Assembly (NCBI RefSeq): GCF_000377505.1
Contig: NZ_KB898187.1
Span: forward strand, 62,001-126,000
DNA from: Paenibacillus massiliensis 2301065 = DSM 16942
Lineage (GTDB): Bacteria; Bacillota; Bacilli; Paenibacillales; Paenibacillaceae
Length of the DNA: 64,000 bases
Direction: 5' to 3'
The position numbers and the translations under genes were made by a program. The notes under the pieces are model-generated. The model saw only the letters and a program-made list of their open reading frames with translations. It ran no database searches and had not been told where the DNA came from. Within the stretch, counting starts at the first letter, position 1, and every line of letters begins with the position of its first letter. Shown one piece after another: positions 25,692 through 35,214 of this stretch.

Positions 25692-26014
25692 GACTGGATG
25701 GATGTCAAGCTTGGACATTTGAATAGTAGATACAGTGACTATCCTCCCTGCTGTTAAGTTGAATCCCACTGTAATCGACTTTGTACGATCCTTTGCAGGA
25801 TTACGAAATACAGCTAATATGAATGAGCTAGCCCATGATTCTTATGGTAAATCCAGCTCGATTGTTGATATACAGTAATATTGTATCTTCTATTACATAT
25901 CCGTTCCTAGTCTTGTCTGGAACTTCATTTGTAGCTTGTTGGGGCGTGCCTTGACAAGCTCTTTTCTACATGTCAAAGTGTATTATATCTTTGCTTATAA
26001 TGGAGGGAAATAGA
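25692..26014. other. Intergenic region where yneB would be expected
   Basis: In B. subtilis yneA is followed by yneB (a resolvase-like gene) and then ynzC. Here 323 bases separate yneA from the ynzC-like gene and no ORF or resolvase remnant is recognisable. A TTGACA (25951) lacks a well-spaced -10 box. Confidence 0.5.
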
Positions 26015-26227
26015 TTGGAGATTGAGGTATTAGTTGAGCGTATTAATGTGCTCGCACGTAAAGCCAAACAAGAGGGACTTACAGAAGAGGAGACCCTGGA
26101 GCAAGCTGAGCTCCGTGAAATATATCTCGGCAACATCCGCAAAAATTTCCGGCAGCAGCTGGAATCCATTGAATTCGTGGATGATGAGAGTTCAAAAGAA
26201 GATGGATCAGACAGCAACAAGCAATAA
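26015..26227 (+). CDS. DUF896 family small protein (YnzC-like)
   Basis: 70 residues from TTG 26015, chosen because GGAGGG sits 7 bases before it; the longer frame from 25970 starts ahead of that SD. The DUF896 helical hairpin is evident (VERINVLARKAKQEGLTEEE, AELREIYLGNIRKNFRQQLE), with an acidic tail. B. subtilis YnzC is a small cytoplasmic protein of unknown function encoded next to lexA-yneA-yneB, so position supports orthology. Confidence 0.85.
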   Translation: MEIEVLVERINVLARKAKQEGLTEEETLEQAELREIYLGNIRKNFRQQLESIEFVDDESSKEDGSDSNKQ

Positions 26228-26296
26228 TGCTTCGAAAAACCGTAAGACCGCTTCAACTATGCACTAGCGGATATTCCATGGGAAGGAACTGTGAAT

Positions 26297-26821
26297 ATGT
26301 CTCGATCATTTGAGCGAAAAGTACGTAAAAATATGCAGCAGGTCAATAAAAACCGTAAGAAAAACGGTCAACAAACTATACAAGGAGGCAGTGCTTCGAC
26401 TGGAGACAAGTTCTATGGCCGCAATGTGAGTGTACCGGTCATGCTGGCGGGCCTAGCTATCCTGTATTTGTCCATGACGCTCTTTCTGACCAATCGGGGT
26501 ATGGGCACCATGGACTGGGTCGTCTTTGTTTTGTATATATTACTAGCAGTTATCTTCTTCCTGCGCCGTCCTTACTTGAGAATAACCAAGGACACACTGT
26601 ATTCTTTCCGCAGCGGTCGTGAGAAGTTCATGGCAGTGAAGGATATCAAGAGTATTCAGGTGCAGCGTGGCTATGTAACGGTTGAGAAGAATGGCAGATG
26701 GGGGAACTGGGTGTTTTCCAAGACACTCGCTAGATACGACACGGACGCTATTACGGAACGTCTGAAGGCATTTGCAGCACTTCACAACATTAAATTTACA
26801 GAAGAACATCCAAAAAGCTAA
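26297..26821 (+). CDS. Membrane protein of unknown function with two helices
   Basis: 174 residues; GGAAGGA 9 bases upstream favours ATG 26297. A very basic N-terminus (SRSFERKVRKNMQQVNKNRK) precedes two membrane helices (about 49-67 and 75-92) and a C-terminal PH-like beta domain (LRITKDTLYSFRSGREKFMA, IKSIQVQRGYVTVEK). The arrangement resembles small PH-domain membrane proteins of Bacillota. Function unknown. Same strand as the HAD gene 20 bases downstream. Confidence 0.65.
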   Translation: MSRSFERKVRKNMQQVNKNRKKNGQQTIQGGSASTGDKFYGRNVSVPVMLAGLAILYLSMTLFLTNRGMGTMDWVVFVLYILLAVIFFLRRPYLRITKDTLYSFRSGREKFMAVKDIKSIQVQRGYVTVEKNGRWGNWVFSKTLARYDTDAITERLKAFAALHNIKFTEEHPKS

Positions 26822-26841
26822 AGAAGAGTGGGGCGGTTAAG

Positions 26842-27636
26842 ATGACAATCCAAGCTGTTATGTTTGATCTGGACGATACTTTGCTATGGGATGAACGAAG
26901 TGTAGAGGAATCTTTCGATGCTGTATGTGAGCAGGCTGCTTCTGAGAAGGGGATCGATCCCGCGAAATTAAAAGAAGCAGTACGTGCGGAGGCGCGTGCA
27001 CTTTATGAGTCCTATGAGACCTTCCCATTCACGAAATTGATAGGCATTAATCCTTTTGAAGGCTTATGGGCTCATTTCAATGGAGGAGAGCAGACGGAGT
27101 TCCGGAATCTGGAGCAGCTTGCGCCCGTATACCGTACAGAATCCTGGCGTAAAGGTCTTGAGCGATTAGGTGTACAGGATGCGGAGCTGGCTGCAAGGCT
27201 GGCAGATCAATTCATGTCTGAGCGGAGATCACGACCGTACGTATATGAGGAGACCTTCGCAGTTCTGAAAGAGCTGAAGGATCGCCAATTCAAGCTGCTT
27301 TTGTTGACGAACGGCTGTCCGTCCCTGCAGCAGGAGAAGCTGGATGGTGTTCCTGAGCTGGCGCCTTACTTTGATCACATTATCATCTCGGGAAGCTTCG
27401 GGAAAGGGAAACCAGACCCGACTATTTTTGAGCATGCTCTTTCCCAACTAGGTGTTACTAGTGAGGAAGCAATTATGGTGGGTGACAAGCTGACAACCGA
27501 CATTAAGGGAGCGGTAGCTGCACATATTCGTGCGGTATGGGTGAACCGGAACGGCAAGACAAATACCGAATCCATTCAGCCAGACTACGAGATAAAGCAT
27601 TTATCCGAGCTGCACGATATCATTCAAACGATCTAA
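26842..27636 (+). CDS. HAD-superfamily phosphatase (HAD-IA)
   Basis: 264 residues. Motif I is FDLDDTLLW (nucleophile Asp9, acid/base Asp11), motif II LLLLTNG, motif III lysine in GSFGKGKPDP, motif IV VGDKLTTDIKGA. The helical insert after motif I is a C1 cap, as in the YfnB/YjjG group, which dephosphorylates nucleotides or sugar phosphates. The substrate cannot be read from sequence. Start supported by a GGGGCGG stretch upstream; the gene ends before a strong terminator. Confidence 0.88.
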   Translation: MTIQAVMFDLDDTLLWDERSVEESFDAVCEQAASEKGIDPAKLKEAVRAEARALYESYETFPFTKLIGINPFEGLWAHFNGGEQTEFRNLEQLAPVYRTESWRKGLERLGVQDAELAARLADQFMSERRSRPYVYEETFAVLKELKDRQFKLLLLTNGCPSLQQEKLDGVPELAPYFDHIIISGSFGKGKPDPTIFEHALSQLGVTSEEAIMVGDKLTTDIKGAVAAHIRAVWVNRNGKTNTESIQPDYEIKHLSELHDIIQTI

Positions 27637-27717
27637 TCAGGCATCTTAACTGATCCTTGGAACCCTTTCTTTGTGGTAAGTTCACCTAATTGGACTTGGC
27701 TTAATCATTGCAGCGAA

Positions 27718-27758
27718 AACGGCATGACCTCATTTTTGTGAGGTCAGTGCCGTTTTTT
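27718..27758 (+). terminator. Rho-independent terminator after the HAD gene
   Basis: AACGGCATGACCTCA/TGAGGTCAGTGCCGTT, a 15-bp stem with one bulge and a 6-base loop, followed by TTTT. Confidence 0.93.
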
Positions 27759-27763
27759 GCATA

Positions 27764-27810
27764 CGCAAAAAACAAGCTCCATAGTTCCTTTTCAGAACAT
27801 GGAGCTTGTT
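27764..27810 (-). terminator. Terminator for the minus-strand mtnD gene
   Basis: AACAAGCTCCAT...ATGGAGCTTGTT (12 bp, extended by GTTC/GAAC inside). On the minus strand it is followed by TTTTTTGC. It lies about 115 bases after the mtnD stop. Confidence 0.8.
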
Positions 27811-27923
27811 CATAGTTAGCATCGAACGAGATGCTGAAGCGCAGAGGGACTACGAACTAGGCAAGAATTGAGTTTGAGCTGTGACCCATCTTCCCACCAT
27901 AAGTTGTAATGTTACAATTCGAA

Positions 27924-28466
27924 TTACGCCTTGATAAAAGTAGGATCATCGTAGTGCTCGGCAATCCAACCATTTTCCTCGATAAACAGTCGCACAGCAA
28001 CGATTTTTTGGTTTTCCATTAGTGTGAAGAAGTGAGGGGTGTTCTCTGGCACCGAAATCACGTCCCCTGGAGAGAGCTCAACATTGAAGTATCCAAGCTC
28101 TTCGCCGCCCTTAATGATAAAGATCCCTTTGCCGCCGACAATCGCGCGAATCTCATCCTCGGTATGTGTATGAATATCCTCGAATTTGGCAAGAAGCTCC
28201 TCCAGATTCGGTGTGGCTTCAGAGAGAGTGATCACATCCCAAATTTTATAGCCTCTACGTGCCGCCAAGTCCTTAATTTCGCTATCGAATGTCTCTAGTA
28301 CTTGTTTTTTCTGTTCATCTGTGAGTAAAAAGTTCTCCTTTAGTTCGGAAGAAAGCTTGCTAGCATCCCAATGCTCATAAAGCACCTCTTGCTTCTCCAA
28401 AAATGCTCTTACAGCCTGATCTCCGGTAATACGCTCCCCAGTGTTGCGAATCACGATTTCAGCCAT
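27924..28466 (-). CDS. mtnD: Acireductone dioxygenase (methionine salvage)
   Basis: 180 residues from MAEIV; AGGGAG 6 bases upstream supports this start over the longer frame. A cupin enzyme that oxidises acireductone to 2-oxo-4-methylthiobutyrate and formate (iron form). The metal ligands are seen in DIHTHTEDEIR (His, His, Glu) and VPENTPHFF (His). DLAARRGYKIWDVI and SPGDVISVP are family marks. It is divergent from metH, so two methionine-supply routes share one intergenic region, but no SAM riboswitch (S-box) is visible. The other mtn genes are not in the window. Confidence 0.93.
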   Translation of the reverse strand: MAEIVIRNTGERITGDQAVRAFLEKQEVLYEHWDASKLSSELKENFLLTDEQKKQVLETFDSEIKDLAARRGYKIWDVITLSEATPNLEELLAKFEDIHTHTEDEIRAIVGGKGIFIIKGGEELGYFNVELSPGDVISVPENTPHFFTLMENQKIVAVRLFIEENGWIAEHYDDPTFIKA

Positions 28467-28517
28467 TTCATTCTCCCTCTTTTCCACTTGGATTAATTAT
28501 ATTAATATTAATATAAT

Positions 28518-28546
28518 ATTATAACCAATGATAGTTCATTTGTCGA
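28518..28546 (-). promoter_or_regulatory. Sigma-A promoter of mtnD
   Basis: On the minus strand TCGACA, 17 bases, TATAAT, about 50 bases before the start codon. The leader is AT-rich (TATTAATATTAATA) and too short for an S-box. Confidence 0.65.
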
Positions 28547-28774
28547 TGAAGATTATGAGAGGATATGCATAACTTATCCATAGCTAGAGAGAAATTATAG
28601 AGAGTGAATTTCCTGGTGCGCATTTACCATGTCGGGGATTAGTATCTGTTACCGAAGCTTAGCTGTAACTTATGATTTTGATTATGTAAGGTTTATGTAT
28701 GAAAATGCGAGTTGAATGTATCATATTGACGGTCTTTCTGCTAAACTAAGATTTAACGTTTTACGGGGGGGAAC

Positions 28775-31700
28775 ATGCACGCGATGAAACCAAGCATTCA
28801 GGAATCTATTCTGAAACGAATCCTTATTCTGGATGGTGCCATGGGTACCATGATTCAACAGGAAACACTCTCTCCCGAAGACTTCGGCGGCGAAGAGCTG
28901 GAGGGCTGTAACGAGATGCTGGTCCTTACGCGACCGGATGTAATACAGCGTATTCATGAGCAGTATCTGGAGGCAGGGGCTGACCTGATTGAGACGAATA
29001 CATTCGGAGCTACCTCTGTTGTATTGGAGGACTATGATATCCCTGAGAAGTCACGTGAAATCAATCTGGCTGCGGCTAAGCTTGCACGTGCGGCAGTGGA
29101 TAAATATACAACAACGGACAATCCCCGCTATGTGGTTGGGGCGATGGGGCCAACGACCAAGACACTATCGGTAACGGGTGGTGTCACCTTTGCTGAGCTG
29201 GTTGAGAGCTATGAGGAGCAGGCGCTCGCGCTAATCGAAGGCGGAGTGGACGTGCTGCTGCTGGAGACCTCGCAGGATACTTTGAATGTCAAGGCCGGGA
29301 GTATTGGCATTCGACAAGCATTTGAGAAGAGCGGTGTAACGCTTCCGCTAATGATATCGGGAACGATTGAACCGATGGGTACGACTCTTGCTGGGCAAAA
29401 TATTGAAGCGTTCTCCATCTCGCTAGAGCACTTGAATCCGATCTCCATTGGACTGAACTGTGCCACGGGTCCAGAGTTCATGAGGGACCATATTCGTTCG
29501 CTGTCATCTATCTCGAGTGCAGCAATCAGTTGTTACCCTAATGCAGGCTTGCCTGATGAGAACGGGCAGTATCATGAGTCACCGGACTCGCTGGCCCGCA
29601 AGATGGCTGCTTTTGCTGAGAAGGGCTGGATTAATATTGCTGGAGGCTGCTGTGGAACGACTCCAGAACATATTCGGGCTATGGCTGAAGCCATGTCTCA
29701 ATATGAACCAAGACCACTTGTAGGAGAGCATTCTCCTGCTTTATCGGGCATTGAGCCTGTATATATTGAACAGGATAATCGTCCGTATATGGTTGGTGAG
29801 CGCACCAATGTGCTTGGATCACGGAAGTTCAAGCGCCTAATTGTAGAAGGAAAATATGAGGAAGCTTCTGAAATCGCTCGTGCGCAGGTCAAGAGCGGAG
29901 CACATGTCGTTGATATTTGTGTGCAGGACCCGGATCGGGATGAAGCTACAGACATGGAAGCCTTCTTGAAGCTGGTAGTTAACAAGGTTAAGGTTCCCTT
30001 GATGATTGATACTACAGATGTCAAAGTTATTGATCAGGCACTGCAGTATTCTCAGGGAAAAGCGATCATTAACTCCATTAACCTTGAGGATGGCGAGGAG
30101 AAGTTCGATGCAGTTGTACCGCTGATTCATAAGTATGGTGCAGCCGTTGTAGTAGGTACGATTGATGAGCGTGGGCAGGCGATCACCCGTGAGGATAAGC
30201 TGGAGGTTGCCAAGCGCTCACATGATTTGCTGGTGAACCATCATGGTCTCAAGTCGGAAGATATCATCTTCGATACACTTGTATTTCCCGTAGGAACTGG
30301 AGATGAGCAGTATATCGGATCGGCTGGGGAGACGATTGAAGCTATCCGAATCATTAAAGAGGCACTGCCAGGGGTGCATACCATTCTGGGAATCAGTAAC
30401 GTATCGTTCGGCCTGCCAGAAGCTGGCCGTGAGGTGCTGAACTCGGTCTTCTTATATGAGTGCACGAAGGCAGGTCTGGATTATGCAATTGTAAATACAG
30501 AGAAGCTGGAGCGCTATGCGTCCATTCCCGAGTTCGAGCGGAAGCTGGCTGAAGAACTGATATATAACACCAATGATGAGACATTGGCATCCTTCGTTGC
30601 AGCTTTCCGTAATAAGAAGGTAGAGAAGAAGGAGAAGGTCTCCAATCTGACGCTGGAAGAGAGATTGGCGTCATATGTAGTCGAGGGAAGTAAAGAAGGG
30701 CTTATTCCTGACCTGGAGGAAGCACTCAAGAAATATGCACCACTCGCGATCATTAACGGTCCACTGATGGCGGGTATGGAAGAGGTCGGACGACTTTTCA
30801 ATAACAATGAGCTTATTGTAGCTGAGGTACTCCAAAGTGCCGAGGTCATGAAGGCTTCTGTAGCTTTTCTGGAGTCTTTCATGGAAAAGAATGAATCCTC
30901 GGTGAAGGGGAAAATTATACTGGCAACCGTTAAAGGGGATGTTCACGACATCGGTAAAAATCTGGTGGAGATCATCCTCTCCAACAATGGTTACCGAATC
31001 ATTAATCTGGGTATTAAAGTACCACCTGAGCGGATTATTGAAGCTTATCGTGAGGAAAAGGCCGATGCGATTGGATTGTCAGGTCTGCTGGTCAAATCAG
31101 CACAGCAAATGATCGTTACAGCGCAGGATTTGAAGACAGCCGGCATTGATGTGCCCATTCTCGTAGGTGGCGCTGCTCTGACACGTAAATTTACAAAGAC
31201 AAGGATTCGCCCTGAGTACGATGGAATGGTAGTATACGCAAAGGATGCTATGGATGGTCTGGATATCGCCAATAAGCTGATGAATCCGCAGACGCGCGAG
31301 GTCATGCTCCAAGAAATGAAAAATGAGCAGGCAGCTGAGGCAGCGACCGCGACAGTCCCTAAGCCAATGCCAGCGCTTAGTCGGGCTGTGCGTTCTAATA
31401 TCTCGACAGACGTACCAGTCTATGTAGCCCCGGATCTGGACCGTCATGTTCTGCGTAATTATCCGATCGGCCATATTATTCCTTATGTAAATATGCAGAT
31501 GCTGCTGGGGCATCATCTTGGGCTGAAGGGCAATGTAGAGCAGCTGCTCACCGCGAGCGACCCCAAAGCGATCAGTTTAAAGGAAACGGTAGATGGAATT
31601 CTTCAGGAAGCGGTACAGAACTCAATTATTCAGGCGCATGGCATGTATCGTTTCTTCCCGGCACAGTCTGAGGGTAACGACATTCTTGTGTATGATCCGG

Positions 31701-32221
31701 CTGACACATCGAAGGTGCTGCACAAGTTCACCTTCCCTCGGCAGCAAGTGGAGCCATACTTGTGTCTGGCGGATTTCCTGAAGCCGGTTAGCTCTGGCAT
31801 TATGGATTATGTTGGCTTCATGGTCGTCACAGCGGGTCAAGGAATACAGCAGCTCTCGACAGCCTGGAAGGACCAGGGGGATTATCTGAGATCCCATGCC
31901 CTGCAAGCTGTGGCTCTAGAGGTAGCTGAGGGTCTTGCAGAGCGAGTACATCACATGATGCGCGATATTTGGGGCTTCCCAGATCCTGCTGACATGACAA
32001 TGAAGCAGCGTCATGGAGCCAGATATCAGGGGATTCGGGTATCGTTTGGCTATCCAGCTTGCCCGGATCTTGAGGATCAGGAGCCGCTATTCAAACTCTT
32101 AAAGCCAGAGGATATTGGTGTTGAGCTGACGGAAGGGTTTATGATGGAACCAGAGGCTTCCGTATCTGCGATGGTGTTCAGTCATCCGCAGGCACAATAT
32201 TTTAACGTAGAAAAGGTATAA
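28775..32221 (+). CDS. metH: Cobalamin-dependent methionine synthase
   Basis: 1148 residues, full length. Transfers the methyl group of methyltetrahydrofolate to homocysteine via cobalamin. Domains in order: homocysteine-binding barrel (zinc ligands Cys229 in GLNCATGPE and Cys292-Cys293 in GGCCGTTPEH); pterin-binding barrel (about 340-610, GERTNVLGSRKFK, DICVQDPDRDE); B12 domain (about 640-890, with DVHDIGKN, axial ligand His724); and the SAM-binding activation domain (about 905-1148, including RYQGIRVSFGYPACPD). GGGGGG precedes ATG 28775 closely. RNase Z follows 74 bases later. Confidence 0.97.
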   Translation: MHAMKPSIQESILKRILILDGAMGTMIQQETLSPEDFGGEELEGCNEMLVLTRPDVIQRIHEQYLEAGADLIETNTFGATSVVLEDYDIPEKSREINLAAAKLARAAVDKYTTTDNPRYVVGAMGPTTKTLSVTGGVTFAELVESYEEQALALIEGGVDVLLLETSQDTLNVKAGSIGIRQAFEKSGVTLPLMISGTIEPMGTTLAGQNIEAFSISLEHLNPISIGLNCATGPEFMRDHIRSLSSISSAAISCYPNAGLPDENGQYHESPDSLARKMAAFAEKGWINIAGGCCGTTPEHIRAMAEAMSQYEPRPLVGEHSPALSGIEPVYIEQDNRPYMVGERTNVLGSRKFKRLIVEGKYEEASEIARAQVKSGAHVVDICVQDPDRDEATDMEAFLKLVVNKVKVPLMIDTTDVKVIDQALQYSQGKAIINSINLEDGEEKFDAVVPLIHKYGAAVVVGTIDERGQAITREDKLEVAKRSHDLLVNHHGLKSEDIIFDTLVFPVGTGDEQYIGSAGETIEAIRIIKEALPGVHTILGISNVSFGLPEAGREVLNSVFLYECTKAGLDYAIVNTEKLERYASIPEFERKLAEELIYNTNDETLASFVAAFRNKKVEKKEKVSNLTLEERLASYVVEGSKEGLIPDLEEALKKYAPLAIINGPLMAGMEEVGRLFNNNELIVAEVLQSAEVMKASVAFLESFMEKNESSVKGKIILATVKGDVHDIGKNLVEIILSNNGYRIINLGIKVPPERIIEAYREEKADAIGLSGLLVKSAQQMIVTAQDLKTAGIDVPILVGGAALTRKFTKTRIRPEYDGMVVYAKDAMDGLDIANKLMNPQTREVMLQEMKNEQAAEAATATVPKPMPALSRAVRSNISTDVPVYVAPDLDRHVLRNYPIGHIIPYVNMQMLLGHHLGLKGNVEQLLTASDPKAISLKETVDGILQEAVQNSIIQAHGMYRFFPAQSEGNDILVYDPADTSKVLHKFTFPRQQVEPYLCLADFLKPVSSGIMDYVGFMVVTAGQGIQQLSTAWKDQGDYLRSHALQAVALEVAEGLAERVHHMMRDIWGFPDPADMTMKQRHGARYQGIRVSFGYPACPDLEDQEPLFKLLKPEDIGVELTEGFMMEPEASVSAMVFSHPQAQYFNVEKV

Positions 32222-32295
32222 CTCTTATTGCAGAATGTTTGGGCAGATGTCTGGCCTGAGGATTCTGTCTGATCAGAGGAAGAAGGTAGAGAGGT

Positions 32296-33228
32296 ATGGA
32301 ACTGTACTTTTTGGGGACAAATGCGGGTGTACCGACATTACAAAGGAATGTGACTTCCATTGGACTGCGCCTCCTGGAGGAGCGTCGAAGCATGTGGCTA
32401 TTCGATTGCGGTGAGGGTACACAGCAGCAGATTCTGAAATCCCCGTTAAAGCTAAGCAAGCTGGAAAAGCTGTTCATCACGCACATGCATGGTGACCATA
32501 TTTTCGGCTTGCCGGGGCTAATCTCCAGTCGGGCTTATCAGGGTGGTGTGAATCTACTCACCATATATGGTCCACCAGGGATCAAGAAATATATTGATAC
32601 CTCGCTTGAGCTAAGCCAGTCGCGGATTAACTACCCACTGGAGATTATAGAGCATCAGGGAGGCGTCATCTTCGAGGATGCGCAGTTTCGGGTAGAGGCC
32701 GCTCTCCTGGAGCACAGAATAGACAGCTATGGCTATCGCATCATCGAGAAGGATAAACCAGGCAGGCTGGAGCCAGCATTGCTACAGCAATATGGAATCA
32801 AGCCCGGTCCATTGTATGGTCAATTGAAAAAGGGTGAGCCTATTCATCTGGAGGATGGACGTGTGGTGCATCCCGAGGATGTACTGGGTGCTCCGAAGAA
32901 AGGCAAAATTGTCACGATCTTAGGGGACACTCGTCCCTGTGAGGGTGTCGTTAAGCTCTCAGCTGATGCGGACCTGGTCGTGCATGAAGCTACATTTGCC
33001 CATGGTCTGGCTGATACAGCACATGAATACTATCATAGTACTGCTCGTCAGGCAGCTGAAGCAGCACAGCAAGCAGGGGTGGTCCAGCTTGTACTAACAC
33101 ATTTCAGCTCAAGATACAAAGACATGGAGGAGCTGGAGGAATTGCTGACTGAGGCCAAGTCGGTATTTCCTAATACGCTGCTGGCTGAGGAGCATATTAT
33201 ATTACCTATAACAGGAGCCGGAGAATAA
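32296..33228 (+). CDS. rnz: Ribonuclease Z (tRNA 3' processing endonuclease)
   Basis: 310 residues. Metallo-beta-lactamase fold enzyme that trims tRNA 3' trailers. The zinc motif HMHGDH (His63, His65, Asp67, His68) is preceded by FLGTNAGVPTLQRN, the usual N-terminus. The exosite-arm region is around PEDVLGAPKKGKIV, followed by ILGDTRPC, HEATFAHG and LTHFSSRY. Start supported by AGAGAGGT. Complete, with a terminator after it. Confidence 0.95.
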   Translation: MELYFLGTNAGVPTLQRNVTSIGLRLLEERRSMWLFDCGEGTQQQILKSPLKLSKLEKLFITHMHGDHIFGLPGLISSRAYQGGVNLLTIYGPPGIKKYIDTSLELSQSRINYPLEIIEHQGGVIFEDAQFRVEAALLEHRIDSYGYRIIEKDKPGRLEPALLQQYGIKPGPLYGQLKKGEPIHLEDGRVVHPEDVLGAPKKGKIVTILGDTRPCEGVVKLSADADLVVHEATFAHGLADTAHEYYHSTARQAAEAAQQAGVVQLVLTHFSSRYKDMEELEELLTEAKSVFPNTLLAEEHIILPITGAGE

Positions 33229-33262
33229 CGATCCAGACGCTCATTTCAGGCTCATTTTGCAG

Positions 33263-33293
33263 GTGCCGGAGGCTGACTCCGGCACTTATTTTT
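33263..33293 (+). terminator. Rho-independent terminator after rnz
   Basis: Perfect 9-bp stem GTGCCGGAG/CTCCGGCAC with a 5-base loop, then TTATTTTT. The following 33294-33462 stretch holds no gene that I can see. Confidence 0.93.
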
Positions 33294-33462
33294 GTCTATG
33301 TAGAGGTGGAAAATCGGTGTTCTGCGGGATATTTCCGGTGATTATTTTCCGGGCAAGCGCAGGATACGACATTTGTTCTTGACGAAACTCTTAATATTTG
33401 ATACATAAATTGCTTCCATTCGACCAGGATTTCTTCGGTGTAATGTATTCCTGCTATTGATT

Positions 33463-33491
33463 TTGACGTATTGCGACACATGGTTTACAAT
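33463..33491 (+). promoter_or_regulatory. Sigma-A promoter
   Basis: TTGACG, 17 bases, TACAAT, about 85 bases before the NagD-like gene, the first gene after the terminator. Confidence 0.7.
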
Positions 33492-33576
33492 CAGCGGGGA
33501 ATGAACAGTTTTATTCAGCATTTCTATATTGCCCAAAGATTGCTACTACGGTGGGGAACCGCTTGGAGGTACAGCT

Positions 33577-34356
33577 ATGAAGCCTTTACTTATTGATTTG
33601 GACGGAACATTATATCACGGTAGTCATATGATTCCAGAGGCAGATCGTTTCATATTAAGCCTGAGAAAGAAAGAATTCCCTTATTTATTCGTAACGAACA
33701 ACTCATCAAGGACACCTGAGCAGGTAGCGTTACACTTGTCAGGAATGGGAATTCCCGCCGATTCACAGGACGTATGTACCTCAGCGATGGCTGCCGCCAG
33801 ATATATTGCGGAAGAACATCCAGGAGCAAGGGTATACTGCATAGGAGAGGAAGGATTACAGCGGGCCATTGTGGACGCAGGTCTACAGCTTGTGGAAGAG
33901 AGTCCTGATGTTGTCGTGCAAGGGATTGATCGGCATTTTACATATGATAAGCTGGCTGCTGCGATGCGCTGGATTATGGATGGGGCGAAGTTCGTCATGA
34001 CGAACCCTGATTTGCAGCTCCCAGCATCTGGTGGACTTATACCTGGTGCAGGCACCTTGGGAGCAGCCATCGAAGCAGCGACTCAGGTGAAGCCACTAGT
34101 AATCGGCAAGCCGTCCGGCATTCTGATGGATTATGCATTGGAGCTTCTTGGAGTGAACGCTGCTGATACGCTAGTCGTTGGGGATAACATACGTACGGAT
34201 ATCGCTGCAGGAGCGGCAGCTGGATGCAAGACAGCTCTGGTTCTGACAGGCGTATCTACACGGACCAATATGGAATCACATATGAAGGTCGCAGCCGTAA
34301 GGCCGGACTATGTATTCAATGATCTGCCAGAGCTCCTGACTTGGCTGGAGCGCTAA
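33577..34356 (+). CDS. NagD-like HAD-IIA phosphatase
   Basis: 259 residues from ATG 33577 (GGAGG 8 bases upstream; the longer frame from 33529 lacks an SD). Motif I LIDLDGTLYHG (Asp7, Asp9), motif II FVTNNSSRTP, motif III IGKPSG and motif IV VVGDNIRTDIAAG are all present. The C2-type cap with VVVQGIDRHFTYDKL marks the HAD-IIA (NagD/AraL/YutF) group, which dephosphorylates small sugar phosphates. First gene of a same-strand run with the DNA glycosylase. Confidence 0.9.
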   Translation: MKPLLIDLDGTLYHGSHMIPEADRFILSLRKKEFPYLFVTNNSSRTPEQVALHLSGMGIPADSQDVCTSAMAAARYIAEEHPGARVYCIGEEGLQRAIVDAGLQLVEESPDVVVQGIDRHFTYDKLAAAMRWIMDGAKFVMTNPDLQLPASGGLIPGAGTLGAAIEAATQVKPLVIGKPSGILMDYALELLGVNAADTLVVGDNIRTDIAAGAAAGCKTALVLTGVSTRTNMESHMKVAAVRPDYVFNDLPELLTWLER

Positions 34357-34389
34357 CATTTTATTTTATGTGGAAGGATTGATGAACTA

Positions 34390-35211
34390 ATGCCTGAACT
34401 ACCGGAAATGGAGAATTATCGCACTTTACTGTCTGAACGCATTCTTGATCAACCCATTACGGGCGTCACCATAGAACGGGAAAAATCTCTGAACGTATCC
34501 ACAGATGTATTTCGTAATGCATTGCTTGGGAACAGTGTCGTGTATATTGAGCGGAAAGGTAAGCATCTGATCTTCCATCTGAATTCAGGACGCCGTCTAC
34601 TGCTACATTTGATGCTCGGGGGTATGATGTATCTGGGCAGTGAGGAGGACAAGCCTGATCGTACCACGCAAATTGAGCTGGACTTTAGTGGGCTGAAGCT
34701 ATGGTTCATTGGCTTGCGATTAGGATATCTTCACTTGTTGACCTCGAAGGAGACAATGGAGGCACTATCTGATCTGGGCCCTGATGCTCTAGACCGCCAT
34801 ATGACGCTGGAGAAATTCACTGGGCTGCTAAAAGGTCGCCGTGGAACTCTCAAGAGCACGCTTGTAAATCAGCATTGGATTGCTGGCATTGGCAACTGTT
34901 ATGCAGATGAAATTGCTTTTATCGCAGGCATAACGCCTTCCTCCAAAATTACAGGCATTGCTGCATCCGCTGAACTTACGAGCAAGCTGTATCATGCTAT
35001 GCAATCTGTACTGCGTGAAGCATATCAGGGCGGGGGTTATATGGAGATGCCACTATTTAAGGAAGATACTCACACAGGTGGCTTCAATGATCAGTGCAGA
35101 GTATACGATCGTGAGGGAGAGGCATGCACGCGCTGCTCTGGTAAGATTCGCCGAGTCGAGCTCGCGAGCCGTAAGGTATTTTACTGCCCAGATTGTCAGA
35201 CTGAGGTATAA
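34390..35211 (+). CDS. Fpg/Nei-family DNA glycosylase-AP lyase
   Basis: 273 residues. Removes oxidised bases and cleaves the abasic site. It starts MPELPEME, keeping the catalytic Pro2 and Glu3 after Met removal. Other marks: ERKGKHLIFHL (conserved lysine), LRLGYLHLL, NQHWIAGIGNCYADEIAF (helix-two-turn-helix), and a C-terminal zinc finger C-x2-C...C-x2-C (ACTRCSGKI, FYCPDCQ). Start follows GGAAGGATT. The residues between the zinc cysteines (SRKVF) differ from the usual GRGT(Y), so this may be a paralogue of the canonical MutM. The endonuclease IV gene begins 3 bases after the stop. Confidence 0.9.
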   Translation: MPELPEMENYRTLLSERILDQPITGVTIEREKSLNVSTDVFRNALLGNSVVYIERKGKHLIFHLNSGRRLLLHLMLGGMMYLGSEEDKPDRTTQIELDFSGLKLWFIGLRLGYLHLLTSKETMEALSDLGPDALDRHMTLEKFTGLLKGRRGTLKSTLVNQHWIAGIGNCYADEIAFIAGITPSSKITGIAASAELTSKLYHAMQSVLREAYQGGGYMEMPLFKEDTHTGGFNDQCRVYDREGEACTRCSGKIRRVELASRKVFYCPDCQTEV

Positions 35212-35214
35212 CTT

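Noticed and set aside
28500-28774. Possible SAM riboswitch (S-box) for mtnD or metH
   Set aside because: No S-box core elements are seen on either strand, and the mtnD leader is too short.
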